Of a stretch of 5,902 bases of DNA, positions 1 to 5,109 are shown one piece after another. Position numbers and translations under genes: made by a program. The stretch comes from an uncultured Rubrivivax sp. (GTDB lineage: Bacteria; Pseudomonadota; Gammaproteobacteria; Burkholderiales; Burkholderiaceae_C), in NCBI GenBank assembly GCA_937967345.1, contig CALBTN010000131.1, positions 1 to 5,902 on the forward strand, given 5' to 3'. The notes under the pieces were generated by a model. It searched no databases, was not told the origin of the DNA, and worked only from the letters and a program-made list of their open reading frames with translations. Within the stretch, counting starts at the first letter, position 1. Every line of letters begins with the position of its first letter.

Positions 1-43
1 TTTCTGCCTGTCTCGTGGGCTCGGAGATGTGTATAAGAGACAG
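1..43 (+). other. Illumina Nextera adapter and index (sequencing artefact)
   Basis: Positions 25-43 are exactly the 19-bp Tn5 mosaic end AGATGTGTATAAGAGACAG. Positions 10-24 (GTCTCGTGGGCTCGG) are the Nextera Read 2 handle that precedes it in the library molecule. Positions 2-9 (TTCTGCCT) match the i7 index of Nextera primer N703 as it appears in the oligo (reverse complement of AGGCAGAA), and the T at position 1 fits the last base of the P7 sequence. The order P7, index, handle, mosaic end is that of a finished library molecule, so this is an untrimmed read end carried into the assembly and not genomic DNA. Any open frame starting here, such as the one beginning MGSEMCIRDR at position 15, is an adapter translation. 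Genomic sequence starts at about 44; bases 44-70 hold nothing recognisable. Confidence 0.98.
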
Positions 44-70
44 GTACAGGGTGACGCTGCCCCGCAGGGC

Positions 71-1072
71 TCAACTGCAGCCGAACGGGTTGTCCCTGGC
101 GCGGGCGCGGGCGAAGCTGCCCAGGCGCTCATGCGCTTGCCAGCCGATCCAGCGGTCGGTGGCCCATAGCCAGGTGGTCGGGTTGCCGCCGGCGACCAGG
201 TCGGCGGCGACGTTGTCGCAGTCGGGCGCATCGGCGGTGCACACGGCCTGCATGACGTTGGTCAGGCCGTAGCCTGCGGCGTTGTTGACCGCGGCGCTGG
301 TCATCGCGTCCAGCTCCACCAGCCCCCAGCGGGTGCCGTCGTTCGGGATGTTCAGGCGCAGCGAGTTGTTGAACGCGGTGCTGAACTGGCTCAGCACGCC
401 GGGCGCGTTCGCGCTTGGATGCAGCAGCGCTTGCTGGCGCGCGTAGGGCGTCAGGTTCATCATCGGGATGGTCGAGACGATCGCGTTGGCGGCGTTGTTG
501 TCGGTCATCGCGGCGATCGCGCGGCCCAGCCGCGCGGCCCGCGCGCTCAGTTCGTTGGTGACCGTGTTCGCGGTGGCCGGGGTCGGGTTGGCGAGGTAGA
601 CGTTCTCGTACAGGTCGATCACGTCGTTGGCGCCGAGCAGCACCGACACCAGGTCGTGGCAGCCGAAACGGCCGTGCGCCGCGCCGGCCGCGGCCAGTTG
701 CGTGGCGATGTCGTCGGCCTTGGCGCCGGGCTCGGCGTAGTTGAAGGCGGTGACGGCCACGTTGTTCGGGTTGCACTCGGCAAAGATGAAGCCCCAGGTG
801 CCGCCCAGCAGCTGGGTCCACAACAACGACGGCTGGGCCGCGGTGTTGGCCGCGCAGTCGGGGCTGACGCCGTCGGCGCCGACGCCGTTGACGGTGTACT
901 TGCGCCCCAGCGGCGCTTGCTTGGTCAGCACGCTCATCTCGTCGCCGAAGACGAAATAGCGATGCGGCTCGAACGGCGTGACCTGCTCGGTACCGCCGCC
1001 GCAGGCGGCCAGCAGTGCCGGCACGGCCAGGCCGGCGATGGCGCGCCGCGCCCGTTTGCCCCAATTCGACAT
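71..1072 (-). CDS. Lipoprotein with SGNH/GDSL-hydrolase-like fold, catalytic residues apparently lost
   Basis: The protein is 333 aa. The N-terminus has a basic start (K6, R7, R9, R10), a short hydrophobic stretch and the lipobox L21-A-A-C24, so it should be exported and lipid-anchored at C24. The rest resembles SGNH/GDSL esterases: a block I-like YFVFGDEMS (39-47), a block II-like YAEPGAKADDIATQL (112-126) and a good block III LLGANDVIDLY (145-155, with G147, N149 and D150). The catalytic Ser that should follow GD is Glu45. Near the C-terminus, WLWATDRWIGWQAH (301-314) occupies the block V position, but the DxxH His is absent (W308/I309). The mature chain also has six cysteines (73, 100, 138, 278, 285, 332), which may form disulfides. 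The start is chosen because it gives the lipoprotein signal and has AGGAG five bases upstream; the frame stays open much further upstream without meaning. It is last in the purE-purK-sua5 cluster, 41 bp after sua5. Fold assignment is fairly sure. Function is unknown, and it may be non-enzymatic or bind a ligand. Confidence 0.88.
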   Translation of the reverse strand: MSNWGKRARRAIAGLAVPALLAACGGGTEQVTPFEPHRYFVFGDEMSVLTKQAPLGRKYTVNGVGADGVSPDCAANTAAQPSLLWTQLLGGTWGFIFAECNPNNVAVTAFNYAEPGAKADDIATQLAAAGAAHGRFGCHDLVSVLLGANDVIDLYENVYLANPTPATANTVTNELSARAARLGRAIAAMTDNNAANAIVSTIPMMNLTPYARQQALLHPSANAPGVLSQFSTAFNNSLRLNIPNDGTRWGLVELDAMTSAAVNNAAGYGLTNVMQAVCTADAPDCDNVAADLVAGGNPTTWLWATDRWIGWQAHERLGSFARARARDNPFGCS

Positions 1073-1077
1073 CGTCA

Positions 1078-1082
1078 CTCCT
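1078..1082 (-). promoter_or_regulatory. Ribosome binding site of the SGNH-like lipoprotein gene
   Basis: On the minus strand AGGAG lies five bases before the ATG at 1072 (CAGGAGTGACG-ATG). It is the clearest Shine-Dalgarno sequence in the minus-strand cluster and decides the start within a frame that is open far upstream. It suggests this last gene starts translation independently and not by coupling to sua5. Confidence 0.75.
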
Positions 1083-1113
1083 GATGGTCCTCGTGTGCTC
1101 GTGCGGTGCGGCC

Positions 1114-2100
1114 TCATGTGGCCGCGGCGCGTTGCAGCCGGTCGCGCACGCCTTCCCAGTCTGCCGCGTCGGGCGGCTGTTCGACCCAGATCAGCTTGGC
1201 GCCTTGGTTGTCGAATTCGCGCAGCGCGGCGAACAACTCGTGCGCCGCGGCGGCCGGGTCGTCGGGCATCAGCCGGTGCTGCACGCCCCGCCCCGGGCGC
1301 AGCCGGGCGCGTGAATATACCGCCAGCTTCAGCCGGGACGCCTGCGGCCCCAGAAGCTCCAGCGCGTCGCGCAGTTGCGGCGCGCTCATCAAGCGCAGGC
1401 TGGCCACCGGCGCGTAGTGCGAGTGCAGGCTGCCGCTGCTGCGCGGCGAAGCGGCGTCGCGCTCGCGCAGCGGCGCGCCCAGCACCGCCTCGATGCGCGC
1501 GCGCGGCAGCAGCCCCGGGCGCAGCAGCGCCGGTTGCGCGCCGGTGCAATCGACGATGGCCGACTCGATGCCGCCCGGGCATTCGCCGCCGTCCAGCACC
1601 TTCAGCGCCGCGCCGAACTCGTGCAGCACGTGCGCCGCGCGGGTGGCGCTGACGCGGCCGAAGCGGTTGGCGCTGGGCGCGGCGACGCCGGGCACGCCCA
1701 GGCGCAGGGCTTCGCGCAGCAGCGCCTGCGCCAGCGGGTGCGCCGGCACGCGCAGGCCGATGGTCGGCGCGCCGCCCGCCGCAGCCTGCGCCATGCCCGG
1801 CGCGCGCCGCACGATCAGCGTCAACGGCCCGGGCCAGAAGGCGTCGGCCAACGCGCGCGCGCTGGCTGGCCAGTCGGCGGCGAAGCGCTGCGCCTGCGCG
1901 GCATCGGCCGCGTGCACGATCAGCGGGTGCGACGCCGGCCGGCCCTTGGCGGCATAGATGCGCTGCACCGCGGCATCGTCGTCGGCGCGTGCACCCAGGC
2001 CGTAGACCGTCTCGGTGGGGAAGGCGAGCAGTTCGCCGGTGGCCAGCGCGGCGGCGGCCTCGGCCAGCGAGCGCGCATCGGTACCGGGCAGCAACGGCAT
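1114..2100 (-). CDS. sua5: L-threonylcarbamoyladenylate synthase (Sua5/YrdC/YwlC family)
   Basis: This cytoplasmic enzyme makes threonylcarbamoyl-AMP from threonine, bicarbonate and ATP, the first step of the universal t6A modification at position 37 of ANN-decoding tRNAs; TsaB/TsaD/TsaE complete the pathway. The 328-aa length is that of the two-domain Sua5 form, not the roughly 190-aa YrdC/TsaC-only form. The YrdC domain (about 8-205) shows FPTETVYGLGA (27-37), the KGRP signature with K52 and R54, HPLIVH (58-63), WPGPLTLI (89-96), PSAN (142-145) and GIESAIVD (177-184). The linker SGSLHSHYAP (222-231) leads into the C-terminal Sua5 domain, ending near FDNQGAKLIWVEQPP. The start lies 12 bp after the purK stop with no good Shine-Dalgarno sequence, which suggests translation coupled to purK. 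purK-sua5 adjacency is, to my knowledge, a recurring arrangement in Burkholderiales. No key residue looks missing. Confidence 0.96.
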   Translation of the reverse strand: MPLLPGTDARSLAEAAAALATGELLAFPTETVYGLGARADDDAAVQRIYAAKGRPASHPLIVHAADAAQAQRFAADWPASARALADAFWPGPLTLIVRRAPGMAQAAAGGAPTIGLRVPAHPLAQALLREALRLGVPGVAAPSANRFGRVSATRAAHVLHEFGAALKVLDGGECPGGIESAIVDCTGAQPALLRPGLLPRARIEAVLGAPLRERDAASPRSSGSLHSHYAPVASLRLMSAPQLRDALELLGPQASRLKLAVYSRARLRPGRGVQHRLMPDDPAAAAHELFAALREFDNQGAKLIWVEQPPDAADWEGVRDRLQRAAAT

Positions 2101-2112
2101 CGCGCGTGGCCG

Positions 2113-3312
2113 TCAGAACGGCGGCAAGCCCAGCAGCGCCGCCGCTTGCAGCGCGACGCTGCGCGCGCGCGCCGTGTCGGCCGCGGTGATCGTCAGGTGC
2201 CCCATCTTGCGGCCGCGCCGCGGCTCGGCCTTACCGTACAGGTGCAAGTGCGCACCGGGCAGCGCGAGCACGCGCGGCCAGGGCGGCGTGACCGGCGCCT
2301 CGCCGTCGAACCACAGCTCGCCGAGCAGGTTGAGCATCACGGCGGCCGAATGCTGGCGCGGCGCAACCAGCGGCAGGCCGGCCATGCAGCGCACCTGCAG
2401 CTCGAACTGCGAGACATCGCAGCTGTCGATGCTGTGGTGGCCCGAGTTGTGCGGCCGCGGCGCCATCTCGTTGGCCACCAGCGAACCGTCGGCGAGCTGG
2501 AAGAACTCCACGCACAGCACGCCCACGTAGTCCATCGCCGCGGCCAGCTGCTGCGCCCACTGCACTGCCTGCCCCGCCCGTGCAGCGGTCTCGGCGGCAA
2601 CTTCGGGCGCCGGCACTTCGGTCACGGCCAGGATGCCGTCGCGATGCAGGTTGTGCTGCAGCGGCAGGTGCACGCAGCCGCCATCGGCGCCGCGCGCGAC
2701 GATGACGCTGAGCTCGCGCTGCAGCGCCAGGCGCTGTTCCAGCACGCAGGGCACGCCGCGCAGCGCTTGCCACGCTTCGCCCAGCTCAGCGCGCGTGGCC
2801 ACCGCGATCTGGCCCTTGCCGTCGTAGCCGAGCTGCGCGGTCTTCAGGATCGCCGGGAACAGCGCATCGTCCACTGCCTGCAGCGACGCCTCGTCGTGCA
2901 CCGGTGCGTGCGGCGCGCAGGGCACGCCGCAGCGCTGGAACTGCGCCTTCTCCGCCAGCCGCTGCTGGCAGATGGCTACGGCCGGCGCCGCCGGTGCCAC
3001 CGGCAGCCGCAAAGCCAGCTGCGCCAGCGAGCGCGCCGGCACGTTCTCGAATTCGGTGGTCACCGCCACGCACTGCGCCGCCAGTTGCGCCAGCGCCGCG
3101 GCATCGTCGTAAGCGGCGCGCAGGTGCAGATGCGACACCCGCCCGGCCGGGCTGGCGGCGTCGGGGTCCAGCACTGCCGTGCGGTAGCCCAGCGCCTGCG
3201 CCGCGTGCACGAACATGCGCGCCAGCTGGCCGCCGCCCAGCACGCCGAGCATCGCCGGTGCGCCATCGGGGCCGGCCGCACCGGGCAGCCGCTGCACGCT
3301 CGCGCTGGTCAT
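2113..3312 (-). CDS. purK: N5-carboxyaminoimidazole ribonucleotide synthase (PurK)
   Basis: PurK is the ATP-dependent enzyme that carboxylates aminoimidazole ribonucleotide (AIR) with bicarbonate to N5-CAIR in de novo purine synthesis; PurE then converts N5-CAIR to CAIR. The 399-aa protein has the family's ATP-grasp layout. An N-terminal dinucleotide-like GVLGGGQLARM lies at 23-33 and TTEFENVP at 85-92. The ATP-binding strand-loop KTAQLGYDGKGQ is at 157-168, and LEQRLALQRELSVIVAR at 191-207. The metal/ATP region CVEFF (267-271) is followed by NEMAPRPHNSGHHSID (281-296), and HLYGK and KMGHLT occur near the C-terminus. The ATG overlaps the purE stop as ATGA, which supports this start and translational coupling. 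It gives about 20 residues before the GxGGGQL motif, longer than E. coli PurK, so Met21 (codon 3252-3250) is a possible shorter start, but no Shine-Dalgarno sequence favours it. Confidence 0.98.
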   Translation of the reverse strand: MTSASVQRLPGAAGPDGAPAMLGVLGGGQLARMFVHAAQALGYRTAVLDPDAASPAGRVSHLHLRAAYDDAAALAQLAAQCVAVTTEFENVPARSLAQLALRLPVAPAAPAVAICQQRLAEKAQFQRCGVPCAPHAPVHDEASLQAVDDALFPAILKTAQLGYDGKGQIAVATRAELGEAWQALRGVPCVLEQRLALQRELSVIVARGADGGCVHLPLQHNLHRDGILAVTEVPAPEVAAETAARAGQAVQWAQQLAAAMDYVGVLCVEFFQLADGSLVANEMAPRPHNSGHHSIDSCDVSQFELQVRCMAGLPLVAPRQHSAAVMLNLLGELWFDGEAPVTPPWPRVLALPGAHLHLYGKAEPRRGRKMGHLTITAADTARARSVALQAAALLGLPPF

Positions 3313-3812
3313 CCGTTGCCGAGCTGGGCGCTCATCGCGCGCGCCGCTTCAGTCTGGCGCGCGCGCCAGGCCAGCAGCCGCTCGCGCAGCGCGGCATCGG
3401 TGGTGGCCAGCAGCGCCACCGCGAACAGCGCCGCGTTGGCCGCGCCGGCGGCGCCGATGGCGAAGGTGGCCACCGGGATGCCCTTGGGCATCTGCACGAT
3501 CGAATGCAATGAATCGACGCCCTGCAGGTGGCGGCTGGCCACCGGCACGCCCAGCACCGGCACCACGGTCTTGGCCGCCAGCATGCCGGGCAGGTGCGCG
3601 GCGCCGCCGGCACCGGCGATGATCGCGCGCAGCCCGCGCCCGGCTGCGGCCTCGGCATAGGCGAACATATCGTCGGGCATGCGGTGCGCGCTGACCACGC
3701 GCGCCTCGTGCGGCACGCCGAATTCGGCAAGGATCTGCGTCGCGTGCTGCAGCGTGTCCCAGTCGCTGGACGAGCCCATCAGCACGCCGACCAGGGGGGC
3801 AGTGCTCGTCAA
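3309..3812 (-). CDS. purE: N5-carboxyaminoimidazole ribonucleotide mutase (PurE class I)
   Basis: PurE moves the carboxyl group of N5-CAIR to C4, giving CAIR in purine synthesis; the adjacent purK confirms the class I (bacterial) type. Visible motifs, numbered from the TTG start: VGVLMGSSSDWDT (8-20), VVSAHRMPDDM (39-49) with the catalytic His43, AGAGGAAHLPGM (66-77) and LGVPV (87-91), then SIVQMPKGIPVATFAIG. The start chosen is TTG at 3812, giving 167 aa, the usual family length. It has GGAG six bases upstream (3822-3819), and a TACAAT box at 3846-3841 would place the transcript start downstream of the other candidate. That candidate, ATG at 3857, gives 182 aa with an unrelated-looking extension MGTPTIALSRHPELP and no Shine-Dalgarno sequence. 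An automatic caller may prefer the ATG. The gene overlaps purK by four bases (ATGA). purC, often found next to purE, is not upstream here; an AraC-type gene is. Product is certain, start about 60% sure. Confidence 0.96.
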   Translation of the reverse strand: MTSTAPLVGVLMGSSSDWDTLQHATQILAEFGVPHEARVVSAHRMPDDMFAYAEAAAGRGLRAIIAGAGGAAHLPGMLAAKTVVPVLGVPVASRHLQGVDSLHSIVQMPKGIPVATFAIGAAGAANAALFAVALLATTDAALRERLLAWRARQTEAARAMSAQLGNG

Positions 3813-3818
3813 GGGCAG

Positions 3819-3822
3819 CTCC
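3819..3822 (-). promoter_or_regulatory. Ribosome binding site supporting the TTG start of purE
   Basis: Reading the minus strand, CCGGAG-CTGCCC-TTG puts GGAG six bases before TTG at 3812. This is good spacing and favours the TTG over the upstream ATG at 3857, whose preceding bases (CTGGGCGACAAC) show no Shine-Dalgarno match. Confidence 0.5.
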
Positions 3823-3840
3823 GGGTGTCGGGAAAGCGCG

Positions 3841-3846
3841 ATTGTA
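3841..3846 (-). promoter_or_regulatory. Candidate -10 box (TACAAT) of the purE-purK-sua5 operon
   Basis: On the minus strand TACAAT differs from the sigma-70 consensus TATAAT by one base and stands out in this GC-rich sequence. Transcription would begin near 3834, leaving an untranslated leader of about 20 bases with GGAG before TTG 3812. The -35 region at the proper distance (3864-3869, CTGGGC) is poor, so the promoter is either weak, activator-dependent or a chance match. The box overlaps codons of the longer purE reading frame. Confidence 0.4.
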
Positions 3847-3880
3847 GGAGTGCCCATGTTGTCGCCCAGGCTGCCCGAGG

Positions 3881-3903
3881 GCGGCGCTTTGTGGTCGCGC
3901 CGC
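3881..3903 (-). terminator. GC hairpin between araC-type gene and purE, possible terminator without U tract
   Basis: On the minus strand GCGGCGC-GACCACAAA-GCGCCGC forms a perfect seven-pair GC-only stem with a nine-base loop, starting about 12 bases after the stop codon of the AraC-type gene. Placement is right for a terminator separating that gene from purE, but no T run follows it. Short perfect GC stems also arise often by chance in DNA of this composition, so the call is tentative. Confidence 0.3.
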
Positions 3904-3915
3904 GTCGGACCGCGG

Positions 3916-5007
3916 TCAACCGATAGCCTGCGCCAGCAAGCCGGCCCGCTGCCGGAATTCGAGCGGCGACAGGCCGCTGGCCTTGCGAAAGGCGCGCGCG
4001 AAGCCTGCGGGCGCCGCGTAGCCGAGTTCGGTGGCGATGGCCGTGATCGAGGCGCCGGTCCCGCGCAGCAACTCGGCAGCACGCCGGGCGCGCACCGAGT
4101 TCACCAGATCGCGAAACAAGATGCCTTCGCGCTTCAGGTCGCGCTGCAGGCTGCGCACGCTGGTGTCCAGCGCGCGCGCGGTGCCGTCGATCGCCACTTC
4201 GCCGGCCAGCACCTGGGCCCAGACCTGGGCGATGACCGCATCGCGGAAGCGCTCGAAGCGTTCGGGCCCGAGCCGACCGCGCGCCACGTCGTCGATCGTC
4301 AGAAGCCGCGGCGCGGCCCGCGGCGGCGCCGGCCGGTCGAGCCCGCCGGCATCGAAGTCGATGGTCACCGCCTGCGCGTCGAACACGACCGGGCAGCCGA
4401 AGGTGTCTTCGAACACGGTGGCGGTCCGCGGCTGCGGCAGGTCCAACTCGATCCGCCGCGGCGTCCAGCCCGGCGGCAGGTAGGGCCGCAGCAAGCTCAG
4501 CATCACGCCGGCGGTGCCGGTGGCGACATGGGTGTAGCCGGGCTGGCCGCGCGTGGCGTTGAAGTAGCTCAGGCGCGCCACCTCGCCGGCCACGTTCAAC
4601 TCCATGCGATCGCCACGGCAGTGGCACGGCAGCGTGCCGATCGCGCGGGCGATGGCGCTGCGCGGGCTCGCGGCCGCCAGCAGGTATTCGCCCCACAGGC
4701 CAAAACTGGCGAGCGAGGCCTCGGGCGCGAACAGCACACCGAAGTGGGGCGCGCCCGCGCGGCGCTCGACCTCGGCCAGGAAACGGGTCATCGTGTGCTG
4801 GGTAATGAAGCACTCCCGCTGCTCGATCAGTTCGATGTCCAGCCCCGCTGCGCGGTTGGCGTGCCGCAGCACCGCCGGCCCGAACAGCTGCCGGACCAGC
4901 GCGGGCACGCCGGCCATGGCGGTGACCGAGATCATCGGCGGCGCCTGGCCCGCCGTGGGCCCGAGGTTGCGCAGCGCTGGCGCGAAATGAGTGGCTGGCG
5001 GATTCAT
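3916..5007 (-). CDS. AraC-family transcriptional regulator (Arabinose_bd-type N-terminal domain)
   Basis: This is a 363-aa DNA-binding regulator. The C-terminal part (about 272-355) is a double helix-turn-helix AraC domain. The first helix pair lies in AIDGTARALDTSVRSLQRDL (272-291). The second lies in ITAIATELGYAAPAGFARAF (321-340), followed by the family signature KASGLSPLEFRQ (342-353). The N-terminal part (about 35-230) resembles the Arabinose_bd-like domain of the OruR/ArgR-type group (RCFITQHTMTRF-like region 64-76, FGVLFAPEASLASFGLWGEYLL 89-110), not the cupin domain of classical AraC. The ligand cannot be read from the sequence. The ATG at 5007 is preceded by a weak AGAAAG; Met25 is a possible shorter start with no better ribosome site. 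It is divergent from the DUF1254 gene, 102 bp away, which makes that gene the likeliest target, and its own promoter probably lies in the same gap. Family certain, target inferred. Confidence 0.95.
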   Translation of the reverse strand: MNPPATHFAPALRNLGPTAGQAPPMISVTAMAGVPALVRQLFGPAVLRHANRAAGLDIELIEQRECFITQHTMTRFLAEVERRAGAPHFGVLFAPEASLASFGLWGEYLLAAASPRSAIARAIGTLPCHCRGDRMELNVAGEVARLSYFNATRGQPGYTHVATGTAGVMLSLLRPYLPPGWTPRRIELDLPQPRTATVFEDTFGCPVVFDAQAVTIDFDAGGLDRPAPPRAAPRLLTIDDVARGRLGPERFERFRDAVIAQVWAQVLAGEVAIDGTARALDTSVRSLQRDLKREGILFRDLVNSVRARRAAELLRGTGASITAIATELGYAAPAGFARAFRKASGLSPLEFRQRAGLLAQAIG

Positions 5008-5109
5008 CGCTTTCTAAACTGCGAGGATTTGAGCGGCGCTGCGCCATTTTTGTTCAAGGCCATCGCGCGGGCTGCGCCCGCCCCAGCGCCCGCCATGGAA
5101 GGAAGACCG
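5008..5109. promoter_or_regulatory. Divergent control region between araC-type and DUF1254 genes
   Basis: This 102-bp gap must hold the start signals of both divergent genes. It contains a perfect dyad GGCGC-T-GCGCC (5035-5045) followed on the plus strand by ATTTTT. On the minus strand TTGAAC (5057-5052) and TCAAAT (5032-5027) could be -35 and -10 boxes for the AraC-type gene, but the spacer is 19 bp, longer than ideal, and the dyad lies inside it. A regulator bound there could repress or remodel this promoter. The right half (5058-5094) is very GC-rich and shows no obvious sigma-70 promoter for the DUF1254 gene, consistent with dependence on an activator. All of this is pattern reading only. 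Confidence 0.4.
5099..5103 (+). promoter_or_regulatory. Ribosome binding site of the DUF1254 gene
   Basis: AAGGA lies six bases before the ATG at 5110, within GGAAGGAAGACCG-ATG. It favours 5110 over the in-frame ATGs at 5095 and 5122, which lack a site at suitable distance. Confidence 0.6.

Noticed and set aside
25..43. Tn5/IS50 mosaic end as a real transposon boundary
   Set aside because: It is joined directly to the Illumina Read 2 handle and an index at the very edge of the sequence, which identifies it as library DNA.
15..272. 85-codon plus-strand open frame beginning MGSEMCIRDR
   Set aside because: It starts inside the adapter and continues antisense to the end of the lipoprotein gene; its N-terminus is a translated adapter.
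129..1064. 311-codon minus-strand open frame within the lipoprotein gene
   Set aside because: Out-of-frame shadow with Arg-rich sequence; the overlapping frame has a lipobox, a ribosome site and SGNH blocks.
419..1084. 221-codon plus-strand open frame
   Set aside because: Antisense to the lipoprotein gene, Gly/Val/Arg-rich, with no ribosome site or domain.
1073..1582. Upstream extension of the lipoprotein frame to 503 codons
   Set aside because: The extension overlaps sua5 in another frame, is Arg/Ala-rich, and would bury the lipoprotein signal inside the protein.
1375..3660. 761-codon plus-strand open frame spanning three genes
   Set aside because: It lies antisense to sua5, purK and purE, all of which have strong family motifs. 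Its product is Arg/Ala/Gln/His-rich low-complexity sequence with no recognisable domain, as expected from GC-rich shadow frames.
3809..5047. 412-codon minus-strand open frame overlapping the AraC-type gene
   Set aside because: Arg/Ala/Gly-rich shadow frame; the true frame carries the AraC helix-turn-helix signature.
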